A stretch of 64,000 nucleotides of DNA, from assembly GCA_016722945.1 (NCBI GenBank), contig JAEQMT010000010.1, forward strand, positions 177,765 to 241,764. The letters are read 5' to 3'. The DNA is from Desulfofustis sp. PB-SRB1 (GTDB taxonomy: Bacteria > Desulfobacterota > Desulfobulbia > Desulfobulbales > Desulfocapsaceae). Shown piece by piece: positions 17,975-26,927 of this stretch; the first letter of the stretch is position 1, and each line of letters opens with the position of its first letter. The notes beneath the pieces are model-generated. The model was not told the origin of the DNA and searched no databases. It saw only the letters and a program-made list of their open reading frames with translations. Position numbers and translations under genes: made by a program.

Positions 17975-18442
17975 TTACCGGACTGTAGTCCTCTCCATTG
18001 CACGGATAAAAGTTGCGGCGTCAACGATCTGAATGGTGTGAAAATGCTTCAGAGAAAGGAGGTGGCTGTCGCCGGAGACGACATAATTTGCCTTTGCCTC
18101 CAGGGCACAGCCGAGAAACTTATTGTCGTCGGGATCTTCAACGATTCTGTCAGTCTTGTATCGATCCTTGGTCACGATAAATGCTTTTTCACGAATCAGC
18201 TCCAAGACTCCGATCCTTTCTTACGGTTTAAGTCGAAGCTGTTTCTGAATATACACCTTCTGCAGCGTTTCTCCGATCTCTTCAAGAATCTCCTCGGAAA
18301 CAACCAGCTCAAATGCTCCGGAAAGCCAGAGTTGCTGAAATTTGGCAACCAAACCATAGGAAGAGAAAAGACCGCTGATGAATAGGTTGGTGTCGAGTAC
18401 TGCTCTAATGGGCTGCTTTTTTCCCACTGCGGACTTCCTCAA
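17975..18442 (-). pseudogene. PIN-domain toxin interrupted by a nonsense codon
   Basis: Two pieces in the same frame make one PIN protein of the 'putative toxin component, PIN family' type. The first (18442-18221) has RAVLDTNLFISGLFSS with the first catalytic Asp and LVVSEEILEEIGETL. The second (below 18221) has DPDDNKFLGCALEAKANYVVSGD, with the later acidic residues, and LLSLKHFHTIQIVDAATFI. They are separated only by an in-frame TAA at 18221-18223 and six codons to a TTG. I read this as a nonsense mutation that inactivates the RNase. Re-initiation at the TTG would give the C-terminal half alone. The 5' end overlaps the XRE gene. Confidence 0.75.
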
Positions 18443-18902
18443 CAGCCTTATATACTATCTGCAGTATGTCGTTTTCTGAATAGTCTTTGTTTCTTGAACG
18501 AAGGCAATCAAGGGTGGCCTGCATCCTTGTTTCCCACGGCTCATTCTGGCCATTAGGCTTGATGACACTTTCCACTTTGCTTTTTATCAGTAATGCATCG
18601 ATCATATTTTTAATCATCGTCTTGTTCTCTACAGACATGTTCTCGACCTCTTTGAATTTCTCAAAAAGCTCTAAATCTTTCAGCTGACTTATCCCGTCGA
18701 GCGGTGCATTGTCAAAAATCAAGTAATCTGATGTAACTCCTAGCGCTTGAGCTATCTTGCGGAGCGTATCGGCCGTTGGCTCAACCTTTCCGTTCTCATA
18801 CTTGCTCAGCAGTTTGCAGTGAACACCTGAGAGCCGTTCAAGGGCGAGTTGGGATAACCCCTTTTCATTTCTCAGTCTTTTCAGCTTTTCTCCGATAGTC
18901 AT
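18405..18902 (-). CDS. XRE-family regulator, likely antitoxin of the PIN gene
   Basis: A 165-residue protein with an N-terminal Cro/C1-type helix-turn-helix (residues 5-60): KGLSQLALERLSGVHCKLLSKYENG and then TADTLRKIAQALGV. Residues about 85-110 hold a short helix and residues 125-160 (DCLRSRNKDYSENDILQIVYKAVEEVR) a C-terminal segment that may neutralise the toxin. It overlaps the broken PIN gene by 38 bp in toxin-antitoxin order. It probably autoregulates; no operator was identified. It is intact although its presumed toxin is not. Confidence 0.7.
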   Translation of the reverse strand: MTIGEKLKRLRNEKGLSQLALERLSGVHCKLLSKYENGKVEPTADTLRKIAQALGVTSDYLIFDNAPLDGISQLKDLELFEKFKEVENMSVENKTMIKNMIDALLIKSKVESVIKPNGQNEPWETRMQATLDCLRSRNKDYSENDILQIVYKAVEEVRSGKKAAH

Positions 18903-19234
18903 AAAGCCCTCCTTCGTTTGTACGAACTATAACACAGCACGACAAAATTGGCTTCAGCTCTATTGGTGCAAAACTCACCACGGTACCAGGTTGATGGCTT
19001 CACTACCCCGGCGAGATATCGAAGCGTCCTGCTCTTCTGCCATATCTTCCCGGCACAAACCATATCGGCAACACCACGGAAGTGGTGAGCCATCGATATC
19101 TGCGAGACCACGAACATCCGCGAGGAAGGGGGGCAGATCTAGATTCTTAACAATTAATCTCATGGGAATGATTTCTTCTTTTTCCCTCACGTCAGGAAAA
19201 GCAAAGCCGGAACGGACATTTTTTCTTTAAACGC
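18903..19234. other. Accessory stretch with no supportable gene
   Basis: Short frames of 60-72 codons exist on both strands but none shows a family signature or a ribosome site that convinces. It sits between the XRE regulator and the HigA remnant and is probably decayed sequence. Confidence 0.5.
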
Positions 19235-19312
19235 TCAGCCTGCTTGCCCCCTGTTTTTTAGAAACTCTTCTGATAAGATTTCGCCTGGAGCTATGGGTTC
19301 AAATTTTTTCAT
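19235..19312 (-). pseudogene. HigA-type antitoxin remnant
   Basis: ATG 19312 opens MKKFEPIAPGEILSEEFLKN, the conserved first helix of HigA/VapI-type antitoxins, but the frame ends at TGA after 25 codons, before the helix-turn-helix. No higB-like toxin remains next to it. It marks the end of the accessory island beside the GlcD-like gene. Confidence 0.6.
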
Positions 19313-19326
19313 GTAAGGGACTCTTT

Positions 19327-20718
19327 CTATTGGGGAAAGATCTTACCTGGGTTCAGAATGTTGTGCGGGTCAAAGAGCTTTTTAATCTGCTTCATCACCG
19401 CCATGGTTTCGGCGTTTACCTCCATGGCCAGATAGGGCGCCTTTGACAATCCGATACCGTGCTCACCGGACAGGGTTCCACCCAACCCAATGGCTTTTTC
19501 GAACACCTTTTTTTTGGCTACCGCGGCCCGCTGCATCTCGTCCGGGTCGTCGCGGTCGAGCATGATGTTGACGTGGATATTGCCGTCTCCGGCATGGCCG
19601 AAACTGAGCATGATAAGATCAAGCTCAGCGCTCAGCGTTTCGATCTCGGCAACCAGCTCGGGGATTCGTGAGCGGGGCACGGCCACATCCTCGCTGATCT
19701 TGTGCGGTTTGAGCTTGAAGCAGGCCGGTGAGATTGCCCGGCGGGCCTGCCACAGATGATCTATCTCTTCTCGGTTGACGGCATGGGTAACGGCAAATCC
19801 ATCTTCCTGGGCCAGCAACTCCCGCAGCCGCGCCACCCGTTCCCGCACCACCGACTTTTCTCCGTCGATCTCTACGATCAGCATGGCCTGGGTGGTTGAC
19901 GGTGGTGGCGAACTCATCATGTCGGCGACGATTCTGATGGCGGTTTTGTCCATATATTCCAGGGTGCACGGACTGATTCCGGCGTTCAGAATCCTGGCCA
20001 CCAGGCCGGTGGTGCGAGCCAGCGAGGAAGAGCTCAGCAGAAAGGTCTCCTTGTGTGGCGGCAGCGGCAGCAACCGAACAATGAGCTTGGTAATGATGCC
20101 CAGGGTGCCCTCGGAACCGATGAAGAGCCGGGTCAGATCGTAGCCGACAACGGATTTTTCGGTGCGTGCCCCGGCATTGATGATCGATCCTGAGGGCAAG
20201 ACCACTTCCAGGCCGATGATATAATCCTTGGTGACCCCATATTTTACCGCCGAGGGACCGCCCGCGCATTCAGCCGCGTTGCCGCCGATGGTGCAATAGC
20301 TCAAACTCGCCGGATCGGGCGGATACATGAGGCCGAGGCGGCCCACCGCTTTTTGCAGATCACCGGTGACCACGCCCGGCTCGACGATGCCGATCTGATT
20401 GTCGGCATCGATTTCGATAATCTTGTTCATTCCGGCCATGGCCATGACGATGCCGCCGGCAACGGGCACGATGCCGCCGGTCATGCCGGAGCCGGCGCCG
20501 CGCGGCACCACCGGAATGCGATGATGAGAGGCGCGCTCCATAACACGGCTCACCTGTTCGGTAGATTGGGGGAAGACAATCGCATCGGGCAGATGGGTGA
20601 CGTTGGAGCCGTCGTAGGAGTAGCAATGGCGGTCCTCGGTGTTCGTGGTTACTCGATCATCTCCGAGGATGGCGGAAATATCGGCAATACAGCGGCTCAG
20701 ACTTGCGGGGTTGATCAT
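19327..20718 (-). CDS. glcD: FAD-linked 2-hydroxyacid oxidase (GlcD-like)
   Basis: Oxidises glycolate or D-lactate using FAD. The 463 residues match GlcD. The PCMH-type FAD domain is clear: PVVPRGAGSGMTGG, the pyrophosphate loop, then VEPGVVTGDLQ, YPPDPAS, TIGGNAAECAGG and FIGSEGTLGIIT. The C-terminal FAD-oxidase domain ends HGIGLSKAPYLAME and LFDPHNILNPGKIF, the family finish. No GlcE or GlcF gene is adjacent, so it may act alone or with an iron-sulfur partner elsewhere. It is divergent from ddl and one gene away from a plant-type hydroxypyruvate reductase, which supports glycolate as substrate. D-lactate dehydrogenase remains possible. Confidence 0.85.
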   Translation of the reverse strand: MINPASLSRCIADISAILGDDRVTTNTEDRHCYSYDGSNVTHLPDAIVFPQSTEQVSRVMERASHHRIPVVPRGAGSGMTGGIVPVAGGIVMAMAGMNKIIEIDADNQIGIVEPGVVTGDLQKAVGRLGLMYPPDPASLSYCTIGGNAAECAGGPSAVKYGVTKDYIIGLEVVLPSGSIINAGARTEKSVVGYDLTRLFIGSEGTLGIITKLIVRLLPLPPHKETFLLSSSSLARTTGLVARILNAGISPCTLEYMDKTAIRIVADMMSSPPPSTTQAMLIVEIDGEKSVVRERVARLRELLAQEDGFAVTHAVNREEIDHLWQARRAISPACFKLKPHKISEDVAVPRSRIPELVAEIETLSAELDLIMLSFGHAGDGNIHVNIMLDRDDPDEMQRAAVAKKKVFEKAIGLGGTLSGEHGIGLSKAPYLAMEVNAETMAVMKQIKKLFDPHNILNPGKIFPQ

Positions 20719-20839
20719 TTCTCGATAGGGTGGAAGTCAGGGTTATTATTATGATATACTTACCATAATCAAGAACCGGCGCCGACGCCAGTGACACTGG
20801 AGAAGCGGGCGTGTTTTCTTTTTCAACGGGGGTGGAGAA

Positions 20840-21802
20840 ATGGCTCATAAAAAGATGACCATCGGCCTGCTGGCCGGAGGAAAATCGGGCGAGCGCGAAG
20901 TGTCGCTCAGCGGTGCCGCGATATGTGCCGAGGCCCTGGACTCGGCGCGCTTTGATGTTCGTCGCTACGATCCCGCCACCGATCTGGCGGCCCTGGTGCA
21001 CGACGCCCATCTGCTGGATTTTGTCTTTATTCTGCTGCACGGCAGGTTCGGTGAAGATGGTTCGGTGCAGGGGTTGCTGGATCTGCTTGGCGTTGCCTAC
21101 CAGGGGGCGGGCATTCTCGGCTCCGCCCTGGCCATGGATAAGCATGTGGCCAAAACCCTGTATCAAAGCGCCGATATCCCGGTGGCGCCGTGGCGGACGA
21201 TTCGGCGAGGAGATACGGTGGATGACGCCGGCATCGCTGCCGAATTCGGCCTGCCGGTGGTGATTAAGCCGGTACGGGAAGGCTCCAGCCTGGGGTTGAC
21301 CATTGCCGGAACCGTCGACCAAATTCTGGCGGGAATCGAGCAGGCCCTTGCCATCGATGAACGGGTTATGGTGGAGCGTTATGTCAGCGGTCGGGAAATT
21401 ACCGTGGGCGTGCTGGGCAACAGCGCCCCTGAGCCGCTGCCGGTCATCGAGATTATTCCCGGCGATGACTATGAATTTTTCGATTATAACGCCAAGTACC
21501 TGCCGGGTGCATCGCAGGAGATCTGTCCCGCCGATATCGATCCGGAACTGCGAGACGCCGCCCAGCGGTATGCCGTCACCGCCCACCAGGTGCTGGAGTT
21601 GACCGGTTATTCACGTACTGACATGATCATCGATGAGGATAACCGTATCGTTGTTCTGGAGACCAATACCATTCCCGGCATGACCCAGACCAGCCTCTTT
21701 CCCCAGGCGGCTCAAGCCTATGGCCTGGATTACGGAGCGATGCTGGAGCGGTTGATCGAACTGGGGCTGGAGGCCCATGGGGAGCAGCAAAAGAGGGCGT
21801 AG
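20840..21802 (+). CDS. ddl: D-alanine--D-alanine ligase
   Basis: Makes the D-Ala-D-Ala dipeptide of peptidoglycan by an ATP-grasp mechanism. It is 320 residues. Signatures seen are GGKSGEREVSLSGA at the N-terminus, LHGRFGEDGSVQGLLDLLG, MDKHVAKTL, PVVIKPVREGSSLGL for ATP binding, VERYVSGREITVGVL, and the C-terminal metal site VLETNTIPGMTQTSL. A GGTGGAG-like site lies just before the ATG. The reductase gene at 21884 follows on the same strand, about 80 bp on. Confidence 0.9.
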   Translation: MAHKKMTIGLLAGGKSGEREVSLSGAAICAEALDSARFDVRRYDPATDLAALVHDAHLLDFVFILLHGRFGEDGSVQGLLDLLGVAYQGAGILGSALAMDKHVAKTLYQSADIPVAPWRTIRRGDTVDDAGIAAEFGLPVVIKPVREGSSLGLTIAGTVDQILAGIEQALAIDERVMVERYVSGREITVGVLGNSAPEPLPVIEIIPGDDYEFFDYNAKYLPGASQEICPADIDPELRDAAQRYAVTAHQVLELTGYSRTDMIIDEDNRIVVLETNTIPGMTQTSLFPQAAQAYGLDYGAMLERLIELGLEAHGEQQKRA

Positions 21803-21883
21803 TGTCTTGCCGGCGTCAGGTGATGTGCCGTCGTCCGAGGCTGATGGTGCATCATGGTAATGGTGAAGCAGGGAGGGGCAGCA

Positions 21884-23026
21884 ATGGTTGAAAACGAGTG
21901 GCGTATAGAAAACCCGGGCGGTTCCCAGCGCGTTATCGTCACCAAGGATCTGCCCGGTGAGCACTGGCTGGAGGTGCTTAAGGCGGCCGATTGCCGGGTG
22001 GAGATTTGCACATCTGATACAATTCTGACCAGGATGCAAATCATTGATGCGATCGGCAATTCCTGCGACGGCGTCATCGGCCAGCTGACCGAAGCGTGGG
22101 GGGAAGAGTTATTTATCATACTGAATGCGGCCGGCGGCAAGGTCTACAGCAATTACGCGGTAGGTTATAACAATATAGACATTGAGGCCGCTACCGCCGC
22201 CGGCATTGCCGTGGGCAATACCCCCGGGGTGCTTACCGAGACCACTGCCGAGATGGCCGTTGCCCTGACCCTTGCCGCTGCCCGAAGGGTGTGTGAAGCG
22301 GAACGGTTCCTGCGGGCCGGGCGCTACCAGGGATGGCTGCCGAACCTCTTTGTGGGCGAACTCTTGGAGGGTAAAACGGTGGGGATCATCGGGGCCGGAC
22401 GAATCGGCTCCGCCTATGCGATGATGATGGTCAAAGCGCATAATATGAACGTGTTATACTGCGATGTGAACGCCAATGTCGAGCTTGAGAAAGCGGTTGC
22501 CGCCTACAGCGAATTTAACCAGAGCCAGGGCGGCATGCCGTTGCGTTGCACCCGCTGCCTGAACGTGGAAGATCTGCTGCAACAGGCCGACTGCGTATCC
22601 GTTCACACCCTGCTTGATGACTCAACCTATCATCTGATCGATGCTGATCGGCTGGTCATGATGAAAGAAAACGCTATCCTGGTGAACACCAGCCGGGGAC
22701 CGGTGATCGACGAGGCGGCCTTGGTGGCGCACGCCCGTACCCACCCCGATTTCCGGGCCGGGCTCGATGTGTTTGAGCATGAGCCGGCGCTTGCCGACGG
22801 CCTCACCGAGTTGGACAATATCGTCGCGGTACCGCATATTGGTTCGGCAACCCAATGGACCCGTACCGGCATGGCCTCGCTGGCAGCCTGCAACGTGGCC
22901 GCCGTGTTGCACGGATACCCGGTATGGAACAAAGACGATTTTCTCGAATACCTCAGCTTTCCGGTTCCGCAGGCAGTGCCCTCCATTATCAACGCCGAGG
23001 CTCTGGGCCTTGCCATGCTTCCGTAA
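21884..23026 (+). CDS. NAD(P)H-dependent hydroxypyruvate reductase, plant HPR1-like
   Basis: A D-isomer-specific 2-hydroxyacid dehydrogenase of 380 residues that should reduce hydroxypyruvate to D-glycerate, and perhaps glyoxylate. The catalytic domain has DGVIGQLTEAWGE and the NAD domain GIIGAGRIGSAYA; catalytic Arg is in VNTSRGPVIDEAAL, and His in VPHIGSATQWTR. The stretches YNNIDIEAA, VGNTPGVLTETTAEMA and LRAGRYQGWLPNLFVG, and the ending PSIINAEALGL, are those of plant peroxisomal HPR1 rather than of bacterial GhrA/GhrB. I prefer ATG 21884 because GGGAGGGG precedes it by five bases; ATG 21854 is possible. Confidence 0.85.
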   Translation: MVENEWRIENPGGSQRVIVTKDLPGEHWLEVLKAADCRVEICTSDTILTRMQIIDAIGNSCDGVIGQLTEAWGEELFIILNAAGGKVYSNYAVGYNNIDIEAATAAGIAVGNTPGVLTETTAEMAVALTLAAARRVCEAERFLRAGRYQGWLPNLFVGELLEGKTVGIIGAGRIGSAYAMMMVKAHNMNVLYCDVNANVELEKAVAAYSEFNQSQGGMPLRCTRCLNVEDLLQQADCVSVHTLLDDSTYHLIDADRLVMMKENAILVNTSRGPVIDEAALVAHARTHPDFRAGLDVFEHEPALADGLTELDNIVAVPHIGSATQWTRTGMASLAACNVAAVLHGYPVWNKDDFLEYLSFPVPQAVPSIINAEALGLAMLP

Positions 23027-23075
23027 GCATGCAAGAAGGCCGGAGCCTGAAGCGAAAACAACCTCGGAATTAGTC

Positions 23076-23927
23076 GTGACCGTAAAGCCCGGCGTCCTTC
23101 TTACGTTTGTATTGTTCATCGTTCTGGCGGCGGTCGGCGGGTGCGGACCGCCCTATGAAACCGATACAGACAAACTGTTCGGCGATGTTGTACCGCTTTC
23201 CGGCAGCTATGAAGTAGCCGGCCAGCCTGTCTATTACGTGCAGACGGGCAATCCCGATGGGGCTGCGGTTATCTTCATTCACGGCACCCCCGGTTCGTGG
23301 GAGGGGTACGGAGTATTTCTCGCCGATGAAAGACTGCAAGGATCCTTTCGCCTGATCGCCGTTGACCGGCCCGGCTTCGGCAGCGCGGCCGATCAGCAGC
23401 TTGAGTTATCCCTGCAAAAACAGGCCGAACTGTTTCACCCGTTGTTGGAAGGCGAAAAAGGGCAATGTCGGCCCATTGTGGTGGGCCATTCCCTGGGGGC
23501 GCCGGTGGCGGCTCGCATGGCCATGGATTTCCCGGACGAGGTGGGAGGAGTGCTGCTGATCGCCCCGTCTCTTGATCCGGATCTGGAGCAACCGCGTTGG
23601 TACAATCATCTTGCCGAGTGGCGGTTAGTGCGCTGGGTTCTGCCGGAGGTGATGGAGCGGGCCAACGATGAGGTGTTCGCCTTGCCCGATGAATTGCGCG
23701 CCATGGTGCCGCTCTGGTCTTTTATAAGCGTGCCCGTCACCCTGATTCAGGGTAACAAGGACAAGCTGGTATCCCCCGCCAATGTCGAGTTTGCCGAAAG
23801 TATGCTGCCGGGTGAAACCCTGCGCACGGTGCGGGTGGCCGAGGCCGGCCACTTCATCCTCTGGAAGCAGCCGGAACTGATCATCGAAGAACTCATCGCT
23901 CTGGCAGATCGCTGCGTGAATTACTAG
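23076..23927 (+). CDS. Lipoprotein alpha/beta-hydrolase
   Basis: From GTG 23076 the protein has 283 residues. It begins with a lipoprotein signal (LLTFVLFIVLAAVGGC, lipobox Cys near residue 20), so it is anchored in a membrane facing the periplasm. The alpha/beta-hydrolase fold follows: FIHGTPGSWEGY for the oxyanion loop, VDRPGFGSA, VVGHSLGAPVAA with nucleophile Ser, GNKDKLVSP carrying the acid, and EAGHFILW with catalytic His. The substrate is unknown. The frame extends far upstream into the reductase gene without a plausible ribosome site, so the lipoprotein start is preferred. Confidence 0.75.
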   Translation: MTVKPGVLLTFVLFIVLAAVGGCGPPYETDTDKLFGDVVPLSGSYEVAGQPVYYVQTGNPDGAAVIFIHGTPGSWEGYGVFLADERLQGSFRLIAVDRPGFGSAADQQLELSLQKQAELFHPLLEGEKGQCRPIVVGHSLGAPVAARMAMDFPDEVGGVLLIAPSLDPDLEQPRWYNHLAEWRLVRWVLPEVMERANDEVFALPDELRAMVPLWSFISVPVTLIQGNKDKLVSPANVEFAESMLPGETLRTVRVAEAGHFILWKQPELIIEELIALADRCVNY

Positions 23928-23935
23928 CGCAATCC

Positions 23936-24055
23936 TCACCAGCCCAGAAAAGGTATGAGTATTTCCCTGTAGCGCGTTGCCATGCCTTTGCTGAATGACA
24001 GACCGCGGAGGCTGCCTGCAACGATTGCAAGAGCATTGACGATGGTGCCGAGCAT
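23936..24055 (-). pseudogene. N-terminal remnant of a DUF554 membrane protein
   Basis: MLGTIVNALAIVAGSLRGL followed by FSKGMATRYREIL is the start of a DUF554 protein, with the first membrane helix and basic loop. The frame stops after 39 codons, where the family continues for about 190 more residues. No continuation was found nearby. The rest of the 23928-24242 gap holds nothing recognisable. Confidence 0.6.
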
Positions 24056-24242
24056 GAAATAGTATACTGTTTAAGTTTTCCTTGTACTGCAACACAGTGA
24101 ATGCCGCCGCGGATCAGTATCCGCTCATTGCGGGGCGGGCAGGAAGCATGGTTTGACTGGGCGCAAAAAGTATATAGTGTTGCCGGGTATAACCGCAACA
24201 TGTTGCTGAAATCTAGATTATTTTTTCAAGGATTTAAAGACA

Positions 24243-24662
24243 ATGAAATACCTGCACACCATGATACGGGTCTCAGACCTTGAGCAATCCGTCGATTTTT
24301 TTGCCAATACCCTTGGTCTTGTTGAAACCAGGAGAAAAGAAGTTGAGGCGGGACGGTTCACCCTGGTGTTTTTTGCAACCGCTCCCGGAGAACCGGAGGT
24401 TGAGCTGACCTATAACTGGGATCAGCAGGAGCCCTACACCACCGGGAGGAACTTCGGCCATCTCGCCTACAGCGTGGAAAATATCTATGACTATTGCCGG
24501 ATGCTGATGGACAAAGGGGTCGTCATCCTTCGGCCTCCCCGGGATGGGCGCATGGCATTTATCCGCACCCCCGATCAGATATCCATAGAACTCCTGCAGC
24601 AGGGAGACGCCCTGCCGGTTGCGGAACCGTGGGCCTCAATGGAGAACAAGGGCAGCTGGTAG
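24243..24662 (+). CDS. Glyoxalase I-fold (VOC) protein, lactoylglutathione lyase-like
   Basis: A 139-residue vicinal-oxygen-chelate protein. Two beta-alpha-beta-beta-beta modules are visible: residues 1-65 with [20 protein letters not shown] and [10 protein letters not shown], and residues 70-125 with [16 protein letters not shown] and [10 protein letters not shown]. The Glu in VELTYN and ISIELL and the His in GHLAYSV are the expected metal ligands. The start resembles GloA closely ([14 protein letters not shown]), so methylglyoxal detoxification is plausible. It stands alone and converges with the glt operon. Confidence 0.8.
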   Translation: MKYLHTMIRVSDLEQSVDFFANTLGLVETRRKEVEAGRFTLVFFATAPGEPEVELTYNWDQQEPYTTGRNFGHLAYSVENIYDYCRMLMDKGVVILRPPRDGRMAFIRTPDQISIELLQQGDALPVAEPWASMENKGSW

Positions 24663-24756
24663 AGTTGGCTATGCCAAAACCGCTGTTGGCCACGCATCGC
24701 AATGCACTATCACAGGGATATTAGGCAATGTAGTGGTGGGCGATGGTTGGACACCA

Positions 24757-25488
24757 TCAGTGTTCAAGGATCTTTGATAGAAACAGCTGGGCCCGGTCGC
24801 TGCGCGGTGTTCCGAAAAAGTCATCCGTGCCGGCATCCTCGACGATTTCGCCCTCATCCATAAAAATTATCCGATCGGCTACCCGCCTCGCGAAACCCAT
24901 TTCGTGGGTAACCACCATCATGGTCATGCCATCGTCGCGGGCCAGCCCCTGCATTACTTCCAGGACTTCGTTAATCATTTCAGGATCGAGCGCCGAGGTG
25001 GGCTCATCAAAAAGCATGGCGATGGGATCCATGGCCAGGGCACGGGCGATAGCCACCCGCTGTTGCTGGCCACCGGATAGTTCTGAGGGGTATTTGTAGC
25101 CCAAACCATTAAGCCCGACCCGGTCCAGCAGGGTGTTTGCCCGTTCTTCGGCCTCCGCCGGCGATCGACCCAGGACCTTGAGCTGCGACAGACAGATGTT
25201 CTGCATCGCCCGCATGTGCGGGAATAACTCGAAGTTCTGGAACACCATACCGATTTTGGAGCGCAGCGCCGGCAGGTTGGTATCGGACGCGCCGACGGAG
25301 ATACCGTTTACCGTGATGGTACCCTCTTGAAATGGCTCCAGGCCGTTGACGCACTTGATCAAGGTGCTCTTACCCGAGCCCGAAGGGCCACAGACCACGA
25401 TGACTTCCCCCTTTTCCACGGTGGTCGAGGCATCTTTCAGGACGTGGAAGTCACCGAACCATTTGTTGACGTTTTTTATCTCAATCAT
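24757..25488 (-). CDS. gltL: Glutamate/aspartate ABC transporter ATP-binding protein
   Basis: A 243-residue polar-amino-acid ABC ATPase. Walker A is GPSGSGKST, the signature LSGGQQQR, Walker [15 protein letters not shown], and the H-loop VVTHEMGFA. The N-terminus [19 protein letters not shown] is typical of the GlnQ/GltL group. It is the last gene of a four-gene minus-strand operon and overlaps the permease gene before it by 4 bp. Confidence 0.9.
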   Translation of the reverse strand: MIEIKNVNKWFGDFHVLKDASTTVEKGEVIVVCGPSGSGKSTLIKCVNGLEPFQEGTITVNGISVGASDTNLPALRSKIGMVFQNFELFPHMRAMQNICLSQLKVLGRSPAEAEERANTLLDRVGLNGLGYKYPSELSGGQQQRVAIARALAMDPIAMLFDEPTSALDPEMINEVLEVMQGLARDDGMTMMVVTHEMGFARRVADRIIFMDEGEIVEDAGTDDFFGTPRSDRAQLFLSKILEH

Positions 25489-26144
25489 CGGTGCATCTTC
25501 TGCTGGAGGTGTTTGACGTAAAGGGACCCGACATAACAGATCACGAAGTAGACGAAGGCCGCGAAGACGTAGAGTTCGATAAGGCGGGAGTCACGCTGCG
25601 CCACGTTTACCGCCGAGGTCATGAAATCGGCCAAACCAACCACAAAAACCAGCGAGGTGTCCTGGAATAAAATGATCGTCTGGGTGAGCAGAATCGGCAA
25701 CATATTCCGAAATGCCTGCGGCAGTACGATGTAGCGCATCGTCTGCGAATAGCGCAAGCCCAGAGCATACCCGGCCCACGCCTGGCCCCGCGAAATGCTG
25801 AGGATGCCCGAGCGCATTATCTCGCAAAAATAGGCCGCCTCGAACAAAATGAAGCCGATCAGCGCCGACTGGAAGGCGTCCACCTGGTGCTGAACCAGAA
25901 CCGGCACCAGGAAATAAAACCAGAATATGACAAGCAGCAGCGGCAGTGATCGAAAAAAATTGACCCAGACCGCGCCGATCCACTCAAACAGCGCAATACC
26001 GGAGAGCCGCATCAGCGCTAACATGGTGCCGAGCACGATACTTCCGGCAGCCGAGAGGCCGGTCAGCAGTAGGCTGAGTTGCATCCCCTTCCACAGATAG
26101 GGAAGGTTGCGGGCAATCACGCCGTAATCAAAATCGGCCAGCAT
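25485..26144 (-). CDS. gltK: Glutamate/aspartate ABC transporter permease
   Basis: A 219-residue inner-membrane permease of the HisMQ type, with five to six hydrophobic segments. It has the EAA-type cytoplasmic loop [21 protein letters not shown], then [13 protein letters not shown]. It pairs with GltJ to form the channel. It overlaps gltL by 4 bp and touches gltJ (shared base 26144). Confidence 0.85.
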   Translation of the reverse strand: MLADFDYGVIARNLPYLWKGMQLSLLLTGLSAAGSIVLGTMLALMRLSGIALFEWIGAVWVNFFRSLPLLLVIFWFYFLVPVLVQHQVDAFQSALIGFILFEAAYFCEIMRSGILSISRGQAWAGYALGLRYSQTMRYIVLPQAFRNMLPILLTQTIILFQDTSLVFVVGLADFMTSAVNVAQRDSRLIELYVFAAFVYFVICYVGSLYVKHLQQKMHR

Positions 26145-26866
26145 CAGGTTTTGCCCTGTACCCCGTATCCGGGAATACGGGTTCTGGTTTCAACGCGGTC
26201 CATGATGAGCACCACGATCATGGTGACCACCAGATAAATCAGGGTTGCCGCCGTGAACGCCTCGAACCCCTGGAAGGTATAGTTTTCGATCTGCCGCGCC
26301 TGATAGAGTACCTCGGCAACACCAATGGTAAGGGCAAGGGATGAATTTTTGAAGATGGTCAGAAATTCAGACGTCATCGGCGGCACGATGATACGATAGC
26401 CCACCGGGATCAACAGGTACTGGTACACCTGCTTGGTGGTCATTCCCATGGCATAGCCGGCCATCACCTGGCCGCGCGGGATCGACTCGATGCCGGCGCG
26501 AACCTGCTCGGCCACCCGCGACGCGGTATAGGTGCCCAGGCAGAGAATTGCGCTGGTAACCTCGGGAAACGGCATGTCCCGTTTCATCCAGCGACCGAGA
26601 TCGTCACCAACGAGTTCCGGGAGCACATAGAACCAGATAAACATCTGCACCAGCAGTGGAACATTGCGGAACAGCTCCACATAGGCCGTGCCGAAAAAGC
26701 GAAGATATTTATTGGGTAATGTCCGGATGACACCGATCAGCGACCCCAGGGAAAAGGCGATGAGCCATCCCAGTGCGGAGACCAGCAGGGTCCAGCCGAG
26801 CCCGGACACCAGCCAGTCGAAATAGGGCTCTTGACTGAGGACGGCCCAATTCCAGTTGTAATTCAT
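26144..26866 (-). CDS. gltJ: Glutamate/aspartate ABC transporter permease
   Basis: A 240-residue permease with the N-terminal GltJ pattern NYNWNWAVLSQEPYFDWLVSG. The EAA loop is SIPRGQVMAGYAMGMTTKQV, then LLIPVGYRIIVPPMTSEFL. The initial NWN/YFDWL motif distinguishes it from GltK and supports the glutamate/aspartate assignment. The gene lies about 60 bp after gltI. Confidence 0.85.
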   Translation of the reverse strand: MNYNWNWAVLSQEPYFDWLVSGLGWTLLVSALGWLIAFSLGSLIGVIRTLPNKYLRFFGTAYVELFRNVPLLVQMFIWFYVLPELVGDDLGRWMKRDMPFPEVTSAILCLGTYTASRVAEQVRAGIESIPRGQVMAGYAMGMTTKQVYQYLLIPVGYRIIVPPMTSEFLTIFKNSSLALTIGVAEVLYQARQIENYTFQGFEAFTAATLIYLVVTMIVVLIMDRVETRTRIPGYGVQGKT

Positions 26867-26927
26867 TAATGGTCGTAGGGGCCGATTAACGAAGGCCGCA
26901 CTGGGTTAGTTTGTGTTTGTGCTGCGT

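Noticed and set aside
17924..18385. Plus-strand open frame opposite the broken PIN gene
   Set aside because: It exists because the PIN gene lies on the other strand; no domain is visible.
18899..19190. Two short minus-strand frames of 71-72 codons
   Set aside because: They overlap each other in different frames, have no ribosome site and no family signature.
20657..21586. Minus-strand open frame (309 codons) across ddl
   Set aside because: It lies antisense to clear ddl motifs and has no recognisable domain.
22767..23075. Extended N-terminus of the alpha/beta-hydrolase starting at 22767
   Set aside because: It overlaps the reductase gene in another frame, while the GTG at 23076 gives a clean lipoprotein signal.
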